DNA of 64,000 bases, taken from positions 77,501 through 141,500 of the forward strand of contig JAUJYZ010001447.1 in the NCBI GenBank assembly GCA_033675265.1, given 5' to 3'. A program made the position numbers and the translations under genes. The notes beneath the pieces were generated by a model that saw nothing but the letters and a program-made list of their open reading frames with translations, made no database searches and was not told the DNA's origin. Source of the DNA: Actinostola sp. cb2023 (taxonomy: Eukaryota; Cnidaria; Anthozoa; Actiniaria; Actinostolidae). Below, piece after piece: positions 10,991 to 21,410 of this stretch (its first letter is position 1; each line of letters opens with the position of its first letter).

Positions 10991-11419
10991 TCACATAATT
11001 TTAACATGCCAATAAGAATTGCACTAGACTTTCCAAAGCACTATCAAATGATATCTCCAAAATCACTGTTACAGACTGAGTACAGTATATAGTGCAGTCC
11101 ATTTGATCGTGTAGAATCCAACAGTGTGGAACGGTTCTGGCCAGCCAGCGAAATGAGAGGGAAATTGCGGTGGAAGGATTATGGACAAGCCTTGGATTAA
11201 TTTGATCGTTTTTCCCTAAAATAAATGGCAAATTATTCAGCACAAAAATTGTAATCAACTCAACAAAGTCCAATGCCTTTTCAAAGTGGAGTGTGATAAT
11301 ATAATATATTTCCCTTCACTACCCCTCTGGGGCTCAGGTGTGACTGTATATTGGGATGCCTGTGCTGCCTCCTTCCTACCGGGATTATTTGTATGATTTA
11401 ATGATTGTAGATTGAGTTC
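10991..11419. other. Intergenic, no gene seen
   Basis: Unique-looking sequence between the LINE fragment and the 93-bp repeat. Minus-strand open frames at 11001-11273 and 11255-11470 have no recognisable content. Confidence -1.
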
Positions 11420-11513
11420 TAACGTTACATGAAGAAACAAGTCGATGGAAGAATATATTCGAGCAATCAAAGAGGTGTTTGAACGATAACTTAAAGCAGT
11501 AGATTTGTAGTAG
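11420..11513. repeat. Dispersed 93-bp repeat, copy 2
   Basis: Direct copy of 7097-7190. Here the left flank is gattgagttc rather than the TTAA element, which shows the left limit of the repeat. Confidence -1.
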
Positions 11514-11894
11514 AGTTGGCAGGGGCGTACCTACCTATACACAAAGTACGCAAATGCGCACTAAAAATTTTCAGAATAAAAAAAATACATGATCTTTTTA
11601 CCAAAACAAAATAAAATCATGCCAAAGTCAAATGTGTTTCTTATTAGATATAATAATTACCCCAATTAAATATGCTTTAGACTTTTACAATACTGACAAT
11701 TTCCCATTTTCGTCTATTTGGGCTCTGTACTTTCACGACCTCAGTTAAGATTTTCCTGTACAGACCTCCCGCTCGGTTAATAAGACCTAAATCAGCACGT
11801 TTTGTCCAGCACTGTAGCCTTGCCTACCATGCTCCAGGGAAAGAAATTGAATCTGCTCGAAGCTCTCAAGGAAGCGAAAGTGGTGGTCATCTAA
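11514..11894. other. Intergenic, no gene seen
   Basis: AT-rich sequence with no convincing frame, hairpin or repeat. Confidence -1.
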
Positions 11895-12445
11895 TGAACA
11901 AGACGCTCAATGAGCGTACACTCGGGCATTATGACAAGGACAATGTCAGTTGTTGCGTGAACAATGACTGACAGTTGCGTGACGTGGGAGACTATGTTTA
12001 ATGTATATGTGCCGGTGAGCATAGATAAAGATATCCGATTCGTACGTTCCTAGCACAGTAGAAACCCCCCCCCCCCCCCCCCCCCTGTAACCCCTCCCCT
12101 TCCCCCACGTACTTGGAACGTCCAGTTGAGTGTTGAGTTCGATATACGCTCGGAAACTATTTGACACGTTTGAGCGAATCATACTTTCGGATTTAGTTCG
12201 ATAGGCGTTCGGAAACTATTCGATCTGTTTTTTGCCGACCATGAATATGCAACCTCAAGTGACCTCAAGTACGTTTAAAGACGTACACAGACGTACCTCG
12301 ACGAGTCGGAGATCTTTATCGATGCTCACCGACACAAATAGTCTCCCTCGTCACGCAACTGTCATTGTCATAATACCCGACTATACGCTCATTGAGCGTC
12401 TTCTTCTGTAACAGATCCCTAATATCTAATGACGTTTTGATTTCG
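11895..12445. mobile_element. Foldback element with roughly 150-bp arms
   Basis: The left arm (about 11898-12050) and right arm (about 12280-12440) are inverted copies sharing gacgctcaatgagcgta, attatgacaa.gacag, cagttgcgtgacg.gggaga and tgagcat.gataaagat. The centre has a poly-C run (12057-12085) and two direct copies of a roughly 62-bp segment with ttcgata.cg.tcggaaacta. A minus-strand frame through the right arm (12316-12600) contains DIRDLLQKKTLNERIVGYY, which may be a leftover coding piece, but I do not recognise it. Confidence -1.
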
Positions 12446-13460
12446 ATTGTATTTTTGCCGTTCACTGACTTGTTTTGAGCGTGGAAATTCTGCTTTAAAT
12501 AGCGCTGCGCGGCGGTTCTAAAATTAATGCGCTTCTCTATTGTGCAAGTATATAAATAGGCTATAAAAACTACTTTGGCATGATCCCAAATTTCGTACAT
12601 TGACCTTGCTCGCCTTTACTTTGATGAAGTTTTGAAGTACGATTTCTACGATTTCTTTTCCTTCTGAATTTTTCAAACGTCGAATCAAATAAACATCCAT
12701 CATTATATATCTGAGAAATGTGTTTTGCTTTACTGTCGGATACTTTATAAACGGTTTTTCACGGCGCGTGACGACAGTCAGGCAGCAAGCAAAGCGAGAT
12801 TAGCTATCAAAACAAAATCTACTGGAAAATCAAACCCTCGCTCTCTAGCTTCAGAGACATAACTGATATAACATCCAGACGATTCAGACTATGATCTGGC
12901 GAAGCTCGACGAAGCTGCTAACGGGTTTTCAGTAACGGCATGGCCTATAAAAAAAAACTTTGCAAACGTGGAATAAAATAAACATCCATCATCCATTCTG
13001 TACATATTTTCATTTGCTTTTCAATTCATTTTTTGATGAGTTCGAGTTCGTGGAACGACGTCGTACAACAGCCGATAAAACACGGGCTTTAAACACGCTC
13101 ATTTCACAGACAAAAGCATACGCCGATTCGTGTGGGCCGGCACTCTGAAAGATGTCGTTTCATTTATAACAAAAACAAACGCGCCTTAGCTTCATCGTCG
13201 AACGATCAACTAAATCCTAACCTTTAATAACCTGAGTATCAGGCTTTTTTGGCGGAGGGGGAGAGAAAAAGAAAGGGGGAAGAGAAGGGGAAAAAAGCCT
13301 GACACAGACCTATTGATTTGAGCCTTCCGCCCCCTCGCAGCACGATACATATATCTGAAAATAACAACTTCCGCTTTGCCAACTGTCATGTCAAGACTGT
13401 CGTATGTCAAGGAGCTTGACCTTCAGTGCTGTTGGAGTTTTTAAAACCGTTTCGGTACGT
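12446..13460. other. Intergenic with minor repeats
   Basis: Two direct copies of a short segment (caaacgt.gaat.aaataaac then atccatcat) are at about 12676 and 12963. A purine-rich hairpin at 13229-13306 has arms tcaggctttttt and aaaaaagcctga around a G/A tract. No gene is seen. Confidence -1.
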
Positions 13461-13599
13461 TCTACCACAGGCAGCCCAAGCAATACATGGAGTGTACGAA
13501 CGGATTTACAGTACCCTGCTAGCAGAGTTTCCTCTTTGGTCAATGCTTTTGTATTTATCTTTTGCTGTATAGGCTTTTCTGTTTCTTGATCGTCCGAGA

Positions 13600-14055
13600 G
13601 TAAACTCTGCCAGGATTCGCCACATTTCTCGTTGAGCATGCGCGACGGGTACGTCATGGGTTGCGTAGCGACGACAATGCATAGTTGACTAACGGTAATC
13701 AATAAAGTCTTTTTTATACAATACTTTATTCCTAGATTTGTACATTCTTCTATTTGGTCAGCAATTAATAAGTTCAGAGGAGTTATAACGATAGCTAGAG
13801 GATTTGCCAGTTGGGAAACGATTGTCCACTGACTGCGATGTTTTATTCGAACCGCCGTATAAACTGGTAAACATCCAAACACATTCCCACCTTGATTGCC
13901 AGTTCTTGATGTATTGACAGCCTCTCTAATATTCCTCTACGTGAAACAACAGCTCCATCGAAAATAACATTTCGAATATTTGTTTGGTAACGAAGGCTCA
14001 ATATTCTAACCAGCGGCAATTCATTAGACTCTGCGTACGCATACCGTGGGCTCAT
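13600..14055 (-). pseudogene. RecQ-like superfamily 2 helicase fragment, decayed
   Basis: Reading the minus strand from 14055, one frame gives ILERLSIHQELAIKV, which fits the QxxAI motif upstream of Walker A in RecQ helicases. It then shifts frame at about 13880. The next frame starts with FGCLP, which fits the beginning of a Walker A motif (usually LPTGYGKS) but has lost the Gly-Lys-Ser. It goes on to PLAIVITPLNLLIADQIEEC, a good match to helicase motif Ia (SPL..L..DQ). DEAH and later motifs are absent. The frame runs on to 13391 through repeat arm sequence. I infer a dead piece of a transposon-borne or captured RecQ-like gene, not a host gene. Confidence -1.
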
Positions 14056-14283
14056 TTATAGCCAGATGAAACATGTTTATTTTATGCGTGCGCCTGTAAA
14101 CCGGTTTAAACCAGTTTCTATCATCCAAGAATTTGGAAGAAACCGTCGCGCATGCTCAACGAGAAATGTGGCGAATCCTGGCAGAGTTTACTCTCGGACG
14201 ATCAAGAAACAGAAGCAAAAGTCTATACAGCAAAAGATAAATACAAAACCATTGACCAAAGAGGAAACTCTGCTAGCAGGGTA

Positions 14284-14630
14284 GATTTACAGTGAATGTA
14301 TGGGGCGAAAAATACGTATTTTTTGTTTCAATAAATTTGAACATACCTTGGTCCTGTGTTGTTGTTGATGCTATTTAACGTCATTCTGGCTGGTTTTTAG
14401 CCGTTTTAGAGCGGTTTTTGAAAAATTAGCCCACCAGTCAATAAATATTAGAAGTCTAATATTTATTGACTGGTGACTGGTGGGCTAATTTTTCAAAAAC
14501 CGCTCTAAAACGGCTAAAAACCAGCCAGAATGACGTTAAATAGCATCAACAACAACACAGGACCAAGGTATGTTCAAATTTAGTAAAACAAAAAATACGT
14601 ATTTTTCGCTCCATACATTCACTGTAAATC
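14284..14630. repeat. Near-perfect 170-bp-arm hairpin
   Basis: The two arms meet at a 4-base loop at about 14452-14455. They include caataaatattag, aaccgctctaaaac, tggtttttagccgttttaga, gcatcaacaacaacacagg and gaaaaatacgtattttt. Only small differences separate them (for example an extra gactggt near the centre and aataaattt against actaaattt). It is a recently formed foldback insertion. Confidence -1.
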
Positions 14631-14675
14631 CGTTCGTACACTCCACAAATGTATTGCTTGGGCTGCCTGTGGTTC

Positions 14676-14924
14676 TACAAGCATCGTTTATATCTTAAAC
14701 CTTTAATAGCTTGAAGATCTACAGCTGCTTTCAAAACTAAGATTCAAATCTACTTGAGTCCTGTGTGTCGTTTGTTTTCCCTTATCTGCTGAGTAATCTT
14801 GAAACTCGATACGATCAAATACGTCGCATACTTTCTTCATTCTTTGACCAAACAAAATAGCTACTAAAACTACTACCGAACAAGAAAGCCCATTTTATAA
14901 CTCGGGCTTCCTTCGGAAGGGCCC
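14676..14924. other. Short intergenic stretch
   Basis: No feature seen between the foldback element and the hAT fragment. Confidence -1.
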
Positions 14925-15588
14925 GAGTAATGAGGAGAGGAATGATGACATGGTCTGGGACGAGCTCTATGCGCGGGTCGAGGCTATTGCATCTCGGCAG
15001 CCCGTCAACAACAGCATCGGGTGAATGTACCAGCAGTCACTCCCAAAGAGTACTGGCGCAGGGATGCAGTCTATCTACCCCTGGTTGACCACATGGTGCA
15101 CGAGATGAGTGAGAGGTTGTTGAGTAACAATGATCGCTTTCAAGCTCAGCACCTCCTACCTACAAATATCGAAAATGCAAGCCAGGCTGTAGTCGATAGG
15201 GTTTTTGAGACCTATAAAGCTGACATCGCAGACAAAGAAGCATACGATAATGAAATAAAACGATGGAAAGTTAAATGGTGCTACACAGAAGTAAAGCCCG
15301 ATTCGCTGCCTGAGAGCATTCCCGTCGGGGCTGAGCAAGAACTTTATCCAAGCATTACTATGATACTGAGTGTGCTGCTTGTGATGCCCGTATCTACAGC
15401 CACACCAGAGAGGTCGTTCAGTATCATGCGCCGTGTGATGAGTTTAATACTTAAGATCTACAATGACGACAGAACGGCTCTCTGCCCTGGCCCTCATTCA
15501 TGGCTACAGGGATATGCACATAGATCCTGAGGCTGTCCTGCGAGAGTTTTGCGCTTCAAAGAACAGACGGCTTTCATTTGAACTTTAA
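14925..15588 (+). pseudogene. hAT transposase C-terminal fragment, frameshifted
   Basis: The frame from about 15006 reads QQHRVNVPA, then PKEYWRRDAVYLPLVDHM, and later LVMPVSTATPERSFSIMRRV. The last is the hAT dimerisation (hATC) signature found in hAT transposases of the ZMYM/PRKRIR-like group. Just upstream another frame gives DELYARVEAIASRQ, so a frameshift lies near 15001. A second lies near 15475, after which the end is read as LSALALIHGYRD, then DPEAVLREFCA, stopping at 15586-15588. The N-terminal BED finger and catalytic residues are missing. It is a dead fragment. Confidence -1.
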
Positions 15589-16921
15589 TCGAAACCTTTA
15601 CAAATAGACAGACGGAATAATTTGGTGAGCCCCTCTTAACACGCATGTATAGTCGATTCCTTAGGGATTCCTGAGAACCTCTCGAGAAAATCATGCGCTG
15701 GGTGCTCGACCATGAATAAAGTAAATATAGTATTCTTTATTGTAGTTTTTTATGTAACGTTACGTTCAGATGGGCTTACAGAATTATGCGTGTGATAAGA
15801 ATAATGGCTACAGTGTCATTACGCCAGATGGTCGGAAGGATTTCAGTAAAAATAACAACTTTGACAAATTTGAGTGCAATTTTGCGTACCATCAAAAAAT
15901 GTCTGGGTGCGTCCCTGGTTGGCACTTCTTATAGTGTAAATTATAAGCAAGCTTATTCACCGGGATGTATCCATATACAGCCCTGGGTTGTATATGAATA
16001 CATCCCGGTGAATTCATAATGAGCACTGAAATGCTATTCTTCATGCTATTCATATAGTATTCATGCTAAATAACACTCCAAAAAATACCAGAAAATGCCT
16101 CAGAATGCTTCGTGCGAAAACCTTGTCAAATTTAAACTAAGTCAGATAAATACCTGCATGGAATGGCTTATTGCCTCCGTTCTCGGTATTTATCTCTTAC
16201 ATGGAAAGTTCTATCAGCTAAGTCTAAGTATTACAAGTATATAACTCACTTACTAATTGATGTGAAACAAGCTCAAACTCTCATCGCTTCAAATCTGGCC
16301 GCCATATTATTTTCGTCCCCAGTGACTTCGCGTGAGCTCTATATAATTTCTCCTTTTCTACTCCCCCAAAATACCGCAATAGACCGCATACAGTCGAAAG
16401 AATATGAAATTTATGAATCATAATGCTTTCTAAAGTCCCAGAGGAGATCTTTAGATAGACTTGAGTCTGATTGGATCGAATACTTCCCACAGGATTCGGG
16501 ACCAATGTATTAGCATGCCAATGACACTTCGCCGAATAGACTACCTTAATTAGACATTTATATTATATGTGTGTCTAGATAGAGCAACGGTCTAATAGAG
16601 GATATCCAAAAGTTTCTGGCTTATGGGCCGGATATCCCCTCCCTCCCTGGCCTTTTGGTTATGACTTAGTTTTATGTAGCACCGGGATAGCGCGGGTGGG
16701 GCCGAAATCTTCACCCTCTACGTAAGCCGATTCGATGTCTCAGGTTCTCAGAATGTCTCGGAAGAATCGTCCCATGTTTTGATTTTCTTTTTAATTTTTC
16801 TTTTTCATTGACTGGGGGGTGCCACGTTACTACTGATTCAGCATAGATCCGAAGGTCGTGGGTTCGACCCACGACCTTCGGACCTTTTTCCGATTTTTTA
16901 TTTCGTTTTGCATTTTAGTTC

Positions 16922-18159
16922 CATTCTCGTACCCAGAGCCCACTCCTCATTTGGTTCGTCGCTGGCTCTGGGAAACCCTGAAATTTTAGCGAATTTCATT
17001 GGCTGTTGAAATCAACAATGAATGATCGTATTTGATTGGTCCATGATATAAACAAAGATTCAAACTTGCAAAGCGAACGAAGCGAATGACAGCGACGGTT
17101 GTAGTAATTTCATACAATATTATTTTCAAAAACTATATACCTTTTCAGTTGAATAATAAATCAGTGGAAATGAGTGACTCATTGACTGTGTAGACATAAT
17201 TTCGTAAAGGGAGATCTAACAATACATAAATTATAAAAGTAAAGTAACGGCTACAGACACAATCGATCGTACTCGCTTTGAGTATTCAAAGGAATATTTT
17301 TATAATTCAAGAGAAACAATGGGAGGTTTTATGGAATCTTTTTCTGACGTCAAAATCTGTCGCGAGTGGCCGTCAAACCGTCATTTTACTTGCTCAAAAC
17401 TTCAATTTTAGATCGGTGAAGTCTAAATATCTGTCAAATATACCAAATATAAGTTACTTATAAACAAACAAACTGAACTAGATAACAACTCAGGGAACGA
17501 TCATATTCAAATACCGAATATTTATAGGACACTTGTAAATTCTAAACAAAAACAAACAAAAAAGCGCGCGCAAACCGCTAATTTAAATAAGCGCGTGCAA
17601 CACTAACGTTTTTTCACACTGAAGAAGGTCCGAGATGTGGACCGAAACGTCTGTATTAATTTCACACAGTTTAAGCCAGTGTCAAATAACTTTATTATAA
17701 ATGTCATCTAGTTGCTTGAAGAAAAACTAACAGACTTTGAAAGTTAGGCTCGAACATTTTGTAGATCTTGACGGCCACTACGTCACACGTAAAACCTCCC
17801 ATAACAAAGCGGAAGATAGGAAGGTTCACATGCAAGATTATATTAGAACATGTATTTATCGTCCAGCCTTTATCGCAACAGAGCCAGAGAAGAACCGGTG
17901 ATGAACGTCGAAGGGATTTTAAACGGCTACACGAAGATAAATGTACAAACTTGTGTACTTGTTACATTGTTTGAATATTCAAACCAACGTGAACACTACG
18001 TACGTAGCCAGTAGACTCTTCCACAGTACCCGCTCTCAGCGGTCTTTAGTATGAGCATGCGCTCTGACGACTTGGTCGTCAAAATTTGACGACCGAGCAA
18101 CAGGGTTTCCCAGAGCCAGCGACGAACCAAATGAGGAGTGGGCTCTGGGTACGAGAATG
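16922..18159. mobile_element. Mutator-like TIR element with 9-bp target duplication
   Basis: The 59-bp terminal inverted repeats (16922-16980 and 18101-18159) are perfect. They start CATTCTCGTACCCAGAGCCC and end in its inverse. The direct repeat TTTTAGTTC flanks both ends (16913-16921 and 18160-18168). R1 copy 1 has the uninterrupted site with a single TTTTAGTTC, which shows that the element inserted here. A 9-bp duplication is typical of Mutator-like elements; hAT elements make 8. The 1.2-kb interior has no recognisable transposase, so it is non-autonomous. It contains a hammerhead-like motif at 17614-17654. Confidence -1.
17614..17654 (+). ncRNA. Hammerhead-ribozyme-like motif
   Basis: CTGAAGA (17619-17625) fits the hammerhead core CUGANGA. 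It is followed by a 5-bp stem II, GGTCC/GGACC (17627-17631 and 17639-17643), with loop GAGATGT, then GAAAC (17644-17648) and GTC (17649-17651). The ACA before CTGAAGA can pair with TGT after GTC as a short stem I. An A at 17626 is bulged at the position that normally pairs, so activity is doubtful. Similar minimal hammerheads are known in Penelope-like elements and retrozymes. Stem III would form only in a dimer. Confidence -1.
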
Positions 18160-18417
18160 TTTTAGTTCTTGAAATTCGGTTTTATAAATATTTTGTGACT
18201 TTGTTCTAAAAAGAAAACATTATTTTTAAAATTTTAATTGAGGAATCTTAGCTTCCTGCCACAATGTACTGGGATTCCTGTGTCGAAAGCAGTGAAATGC
18301 ACAGATATACCACTCCAAAGAAAGGGTTGTCTATGAATTAACCCTAGCTCCAATAGACATTTGTATTATATGTGTGTCTCGATAGAGCAACGGTCTAATA
18401 GAGGATATCTGAAGTTA

Positions 18418-18720
18418 TTCCTTTTGGTTAGGACCTAATTTTATAGTATGGCAACGGGATAGCGCGAGCGTGGTCGAAACATTCACCCTTTACGTAAGTC
18501 GATTCGATGTCTCACCTTCTTAGAATGTCTCTGGAGAATCGTCCCATTTCTTTCTTTTCTCTTTTTTCGAGTTGACTTTTTCGTCTTTCCTTTGATATGG
18601 GAGGGGTGGGACCATATGAGCAACAAGGAGCAATATGTCTGGAATTCGAGTTTCACAGGAGTCAAATACGTTTTCATTTGTTTTTCTCTTTTTTAGCGTT
18701 TTCTAGGAGCGGCCAGGAGA
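18418..18720. repeat. R1-related segment
   Basis: Shares ccttttggttaggacctaat, acgggatagcgcgag, acgtaagtcgattcgatgtc, ttttcgtctttcctttgata and aaggagcaatatgtctgga with 9660-9930. Not coding. Confidence -1.
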
Positions 18721-18776
18721 TGACAAGTTCTTTGAGGTGGCTTTTCTTTTAGCACATCATGACTCTTCGAGCTGCT

Positions 18777-18925
18777 AGGGAATGGACTCCCTGTGGTGTG
18801 ATACACAGGCAACCCACAGATTTCCGGTCAAGTTTTGAATAAGGTTAGTTGTTATAATATCTAGTAAATACCTAAACAACATCAGAATTATTAATTATTA
18901 GTAATGGATAATTGAAAATTGAAAA
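18777..18925. repeat. Dispersed repeat, copy 2 of 2
   Basis: Direct copy of 4321-4467, beginning agggaatggactccctgtgg. Confidence -1.
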
Positions 18926-19172
18926 CGCGTATATAAAACAGTAGCGTACGGAGTTTCGGTCACGGTACGGAATCGAAAGACATTGTATTCAACCAATCAC
19001 AGCGCGCGAAATCATTTCTCAACCAATCAGAATGCTTGGATACCGCACGATGATGGCGCGATACGGTCACTGCACGGCACGAACCGTACCGTAACTACTT
19101 CCCATTCATACGAAAACGACTCTAATAATCATTGCGTTATTAAATGGTGAACTTGCACACACTGCCATGTTC

Positions 19173-19611
19173 CCGACGTAATCAATCGAATGAATCGGAA
19201 ATCGAATTCAATCGAACGCAATCACATGATTGGATTCGATATGCTAAAAAAATTGTGAATTCGATTTTTGAACATAATCGAATGTTTGATTGCATCCGAT
19301 TTCCGAACGAATCGGCTTACAATCGAACGTAATCGTACGTTCGATTGTGTTCGATTGGCTCCAATCGATCCTAAATTTCAATCGAACGTAATCGATTATA
19401 TACACGGCTCTCTGGAAGAGCACCAATTGTGAATTTTAAATAAAGATTATCATCATCATCATCATTGTTCGATTGTGTTCGATTTGGCTCCAGTATTTTT
19501 GTGAATTCGATTTCATTCGATTACCGAATGCAATCGAATGCAATCATTCGATTGAATTCAATTGGATTCAATGGAATCGAACGTTCGATTTCGTTCGATT
19601 GATTACGTCGG
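19173..19611. mobile_element. TIR element rich in TCGATT motifs, interrupted by a LINE tail
   Basis: The ends form a perfect 18-bp inverted repeat: CCGACGTAATCAATCGAA at 19173-19190 and its inverse at 19594-19611. The interior is built from degenerate AATCGAA/TTCGATT units on both strands, so it can fold on itself extensively. A LINE 3' tail is inserted at about 19399-19466. Confidence -1.
19399..19466 (+). mobile_element. LINE 3'-end fragment with ATC tail
   Basis: Contains tctggaagagcaccaattgt, gaattttaaataaagatt and then repeated ATC. Such an end (AATAAAGATT plus a short-unit tail) is typical of CR1/L2-like LINEs. It splits the TCGATT-rich element, so it is younger than that element. Confidence -1.
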
Positions 19612-20845
19612 ATATGTAACGTGCACCCGATTCACAACACTGCATTGCAATGCGATCATTGTTAGTATTATTGCACAAACTTGAATCGGTCAGCAATTTC
19701 GTCATGACATTGCTATTTTTGTTTTAACACATGCTACGCATATCATCCCCTATAATAACCTTTACTGCGATTAAATGATTCATGTTATCAAAGTGCGCAG
19801 TAAATCATCGATAAAATGTTAAAGGTTCTTATAATGACCACGATTAATACAGGCACTATATAGATAAGCTATCACATGATCCCATAATGAACCAAATGCC
19901 ACCTTAGTTATCTTGCGCGACTCAAGAGATACTGATTGCCTTGATAAAGGAGGAGCACAATCAAGTACTTGCCTGCGCTCATCAGTCAGTTGATACTGCG
20001 TGCATCATGAAGGTCGTTATAAATTGAGACGCGAAAAATCCCGACGTTTGAGACATGGCACAATAAGCAATTACTGAATAATAAGTTGATTAACCTGTTC
20101 AACTCTTTAAAATCACATTCAGCTTCATTTAAATGGATTGATGAGCCTACAGGGTTCAATACGAAAGTTTTAACCTTTTTATCCTATTTTCGGTAGAGAG
20201 GAATGACTTAACGCCACACGAGGTCTCTCATGAAGTCCTCAGAAGGACCGTTAATCAGACGTCCACGCCCTAGATTATTAGCAAGAATTTGAAATGCGAT
20301 AATCTATGAAAGCAACGGCGACGCCGTCGCTCATTAGACGGTTCTGGCTCGGCTTATGTCAGATTTACAACTAAAAAGAGCTAGCGGCATGTAATACCGC
20401 CTTCTGTTTTCCTTTAAGATGGATTAACATCGAACAATTTCGTCGGTATAGCGTCGGTTTGTTGAAAGTCAAAGTAAATTAATTAACTGAATCATGAAAA
20501 CATCTTAGTGTAAAAAGAAGAGAGGAGTGATTGTTCGTTCGATGCCATCTTGTTTTGATTGTGCTTTTTCACTAAATAAACGCGCTCTCGTATTACTCCT
20601 GTATACATGTTTATGCAAAGGTGATCGTTACTAATAGAAACATGATGGGGTCTTAAGCTCTGCTCTGATCGTCTGTTCAAACGATGCCGACGCCCGACCT
20701 ACCACTGTAGTCCCTGCCGAAAGCAACATTCACTCGACACGATCTGTGTTACAACATGGTTTTTGGTCACATTAGTTGTAACTGATATGCCGCACGCAGT
20801 TACTGAGAGTTTTTTATCTGTCGCAGGTGGTTCGGTACATAGCCC
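19612..20845. other. Intergenic, no gene seen
   Basis: Unique-looking sequence. The minus-strand frame at 20492-20680 has no recognisable content. Confidence -1.
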
Positions 20846-21410
20846 TAAGTATGTGATCGTCGCAAGGCTTTAGTCTTGTTTTATTTTTTTATCAATGAAT
20901 CACAGTTGTTCAGTATGTGATCGTCGCAAGGCTTTAGCCTTGTGTTATCAGTAAGCTGGATTCATCAATGAATCACAGTTGTTCAGTATATGATCGTCGC
21001 AAGGCTTTAGTCTGAAAAGCCCATATTGGGAGGTACATTAAACTATGTATGTAATGTAATGTAAATGTAGTCTTGTCGTATCAGTAAGCTGGATTCATCA
21101 ATGAATCACAGTTGTTCAGTAATAATATAATAATAATTTAATATTTATATAGCGCACTCTCCAGAATGCCCAAATGCGCTTTACATATATACAATTCAAA
21201 AAATCTAAAACTAAGAATGAGAAAGAAAAAAATATATGAGGGGAGATACTTCTAATAATATTACAGACCAAAGATTGAGAATCTGATTTACTTATTGCCC
21301 TTCAGATTTGATGTGGAATAAATTCTGATATGGGCATTCCTCTATACGGTATGTGATCGTCGCGAGGCTTTAGTCTTGTTTTATTCATCAATGAATCACA
21401 GTTGTTCAGT
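20846..21410. repeat. Tandem repeat of 65-73 bp, four units, with two insertions
   Basis: Units begin gtatgtgatcgtcgcaaggc and end atcaatgaatcacagttgtt, at about 20847, 20911, 20983 and 21347. Unit 3 is split by a roughly 55-bp insert (21013-21067) ending in ATGTA-like repeats and flanked by tagtct on both sides. The space between units 3 and 4 is filled by a SINE-like element (21121-21346). Confidence -1.
21121..21346 (-). mobile_element. SINE-like element with GCGCTATATAAAT/ATT tail
   Basis: Read on the minus strand, it has a body starting tatagaggaatgcccatatc, then tcaatctttggtctgtaata and agaagtatctcccctc. It ends in aagcgcatttgggcattctg, gcgctatataaatatt and an ATT-rich tail. That 3' end is shared in kind with 47680, 53470, 54210 and 60625. 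It inserted inside the 65-73-bp tandem array. Confidence -1.

Larger units (their letters stand above)
13464..14675. mobile_element. Composite TIR/foldback element carrying a helicase fragment
   Basis: The termini are inverted: ACCACAGGCAGCCCAAGCAA begins at 13464 and its inverse ends at about 14675. TCT on both outer sides is a possible 3-bp target duplication. Inside, 13513-13647 and 14143-14282 form a second inverted pair of about 135 bp (ccctgctagcagagtttcct to gttgagcatgcgcgac). A nearly perfect foldback (14284-14630) is inserted on the right side. The 500-bp core carries a decayed RecQ-like helicase frame on the minus strand. Academ-type DNA transposons are known to encode a helicase and make short target duplications, so a degraded Academ relative is possible; this is speculative. 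Confidence -1.
15925..18415. repeat. Long dispersed repeat R1, copy 2, split by a TIR element
   Basis: Collinear with copy 1 (7208-8160) when 16922-18159 is removed. It also contains a 59-bp hairpin (15955-16013) with arms attcaccgggatgtat and its inverse, absent from copy 1. The hairpin at 16851-16880 (cgaaggtcgtgggttcgacc and its inverse) marks the B-box-like GGGTTCGACCC site. Confidence -1.

Noticed and set aside
12960..13148. Possible short gene in the 12.9-13.1 kb region
   Set aside because: It overlaps a duplicated segment also seen at 12676 and has no recognisable content.
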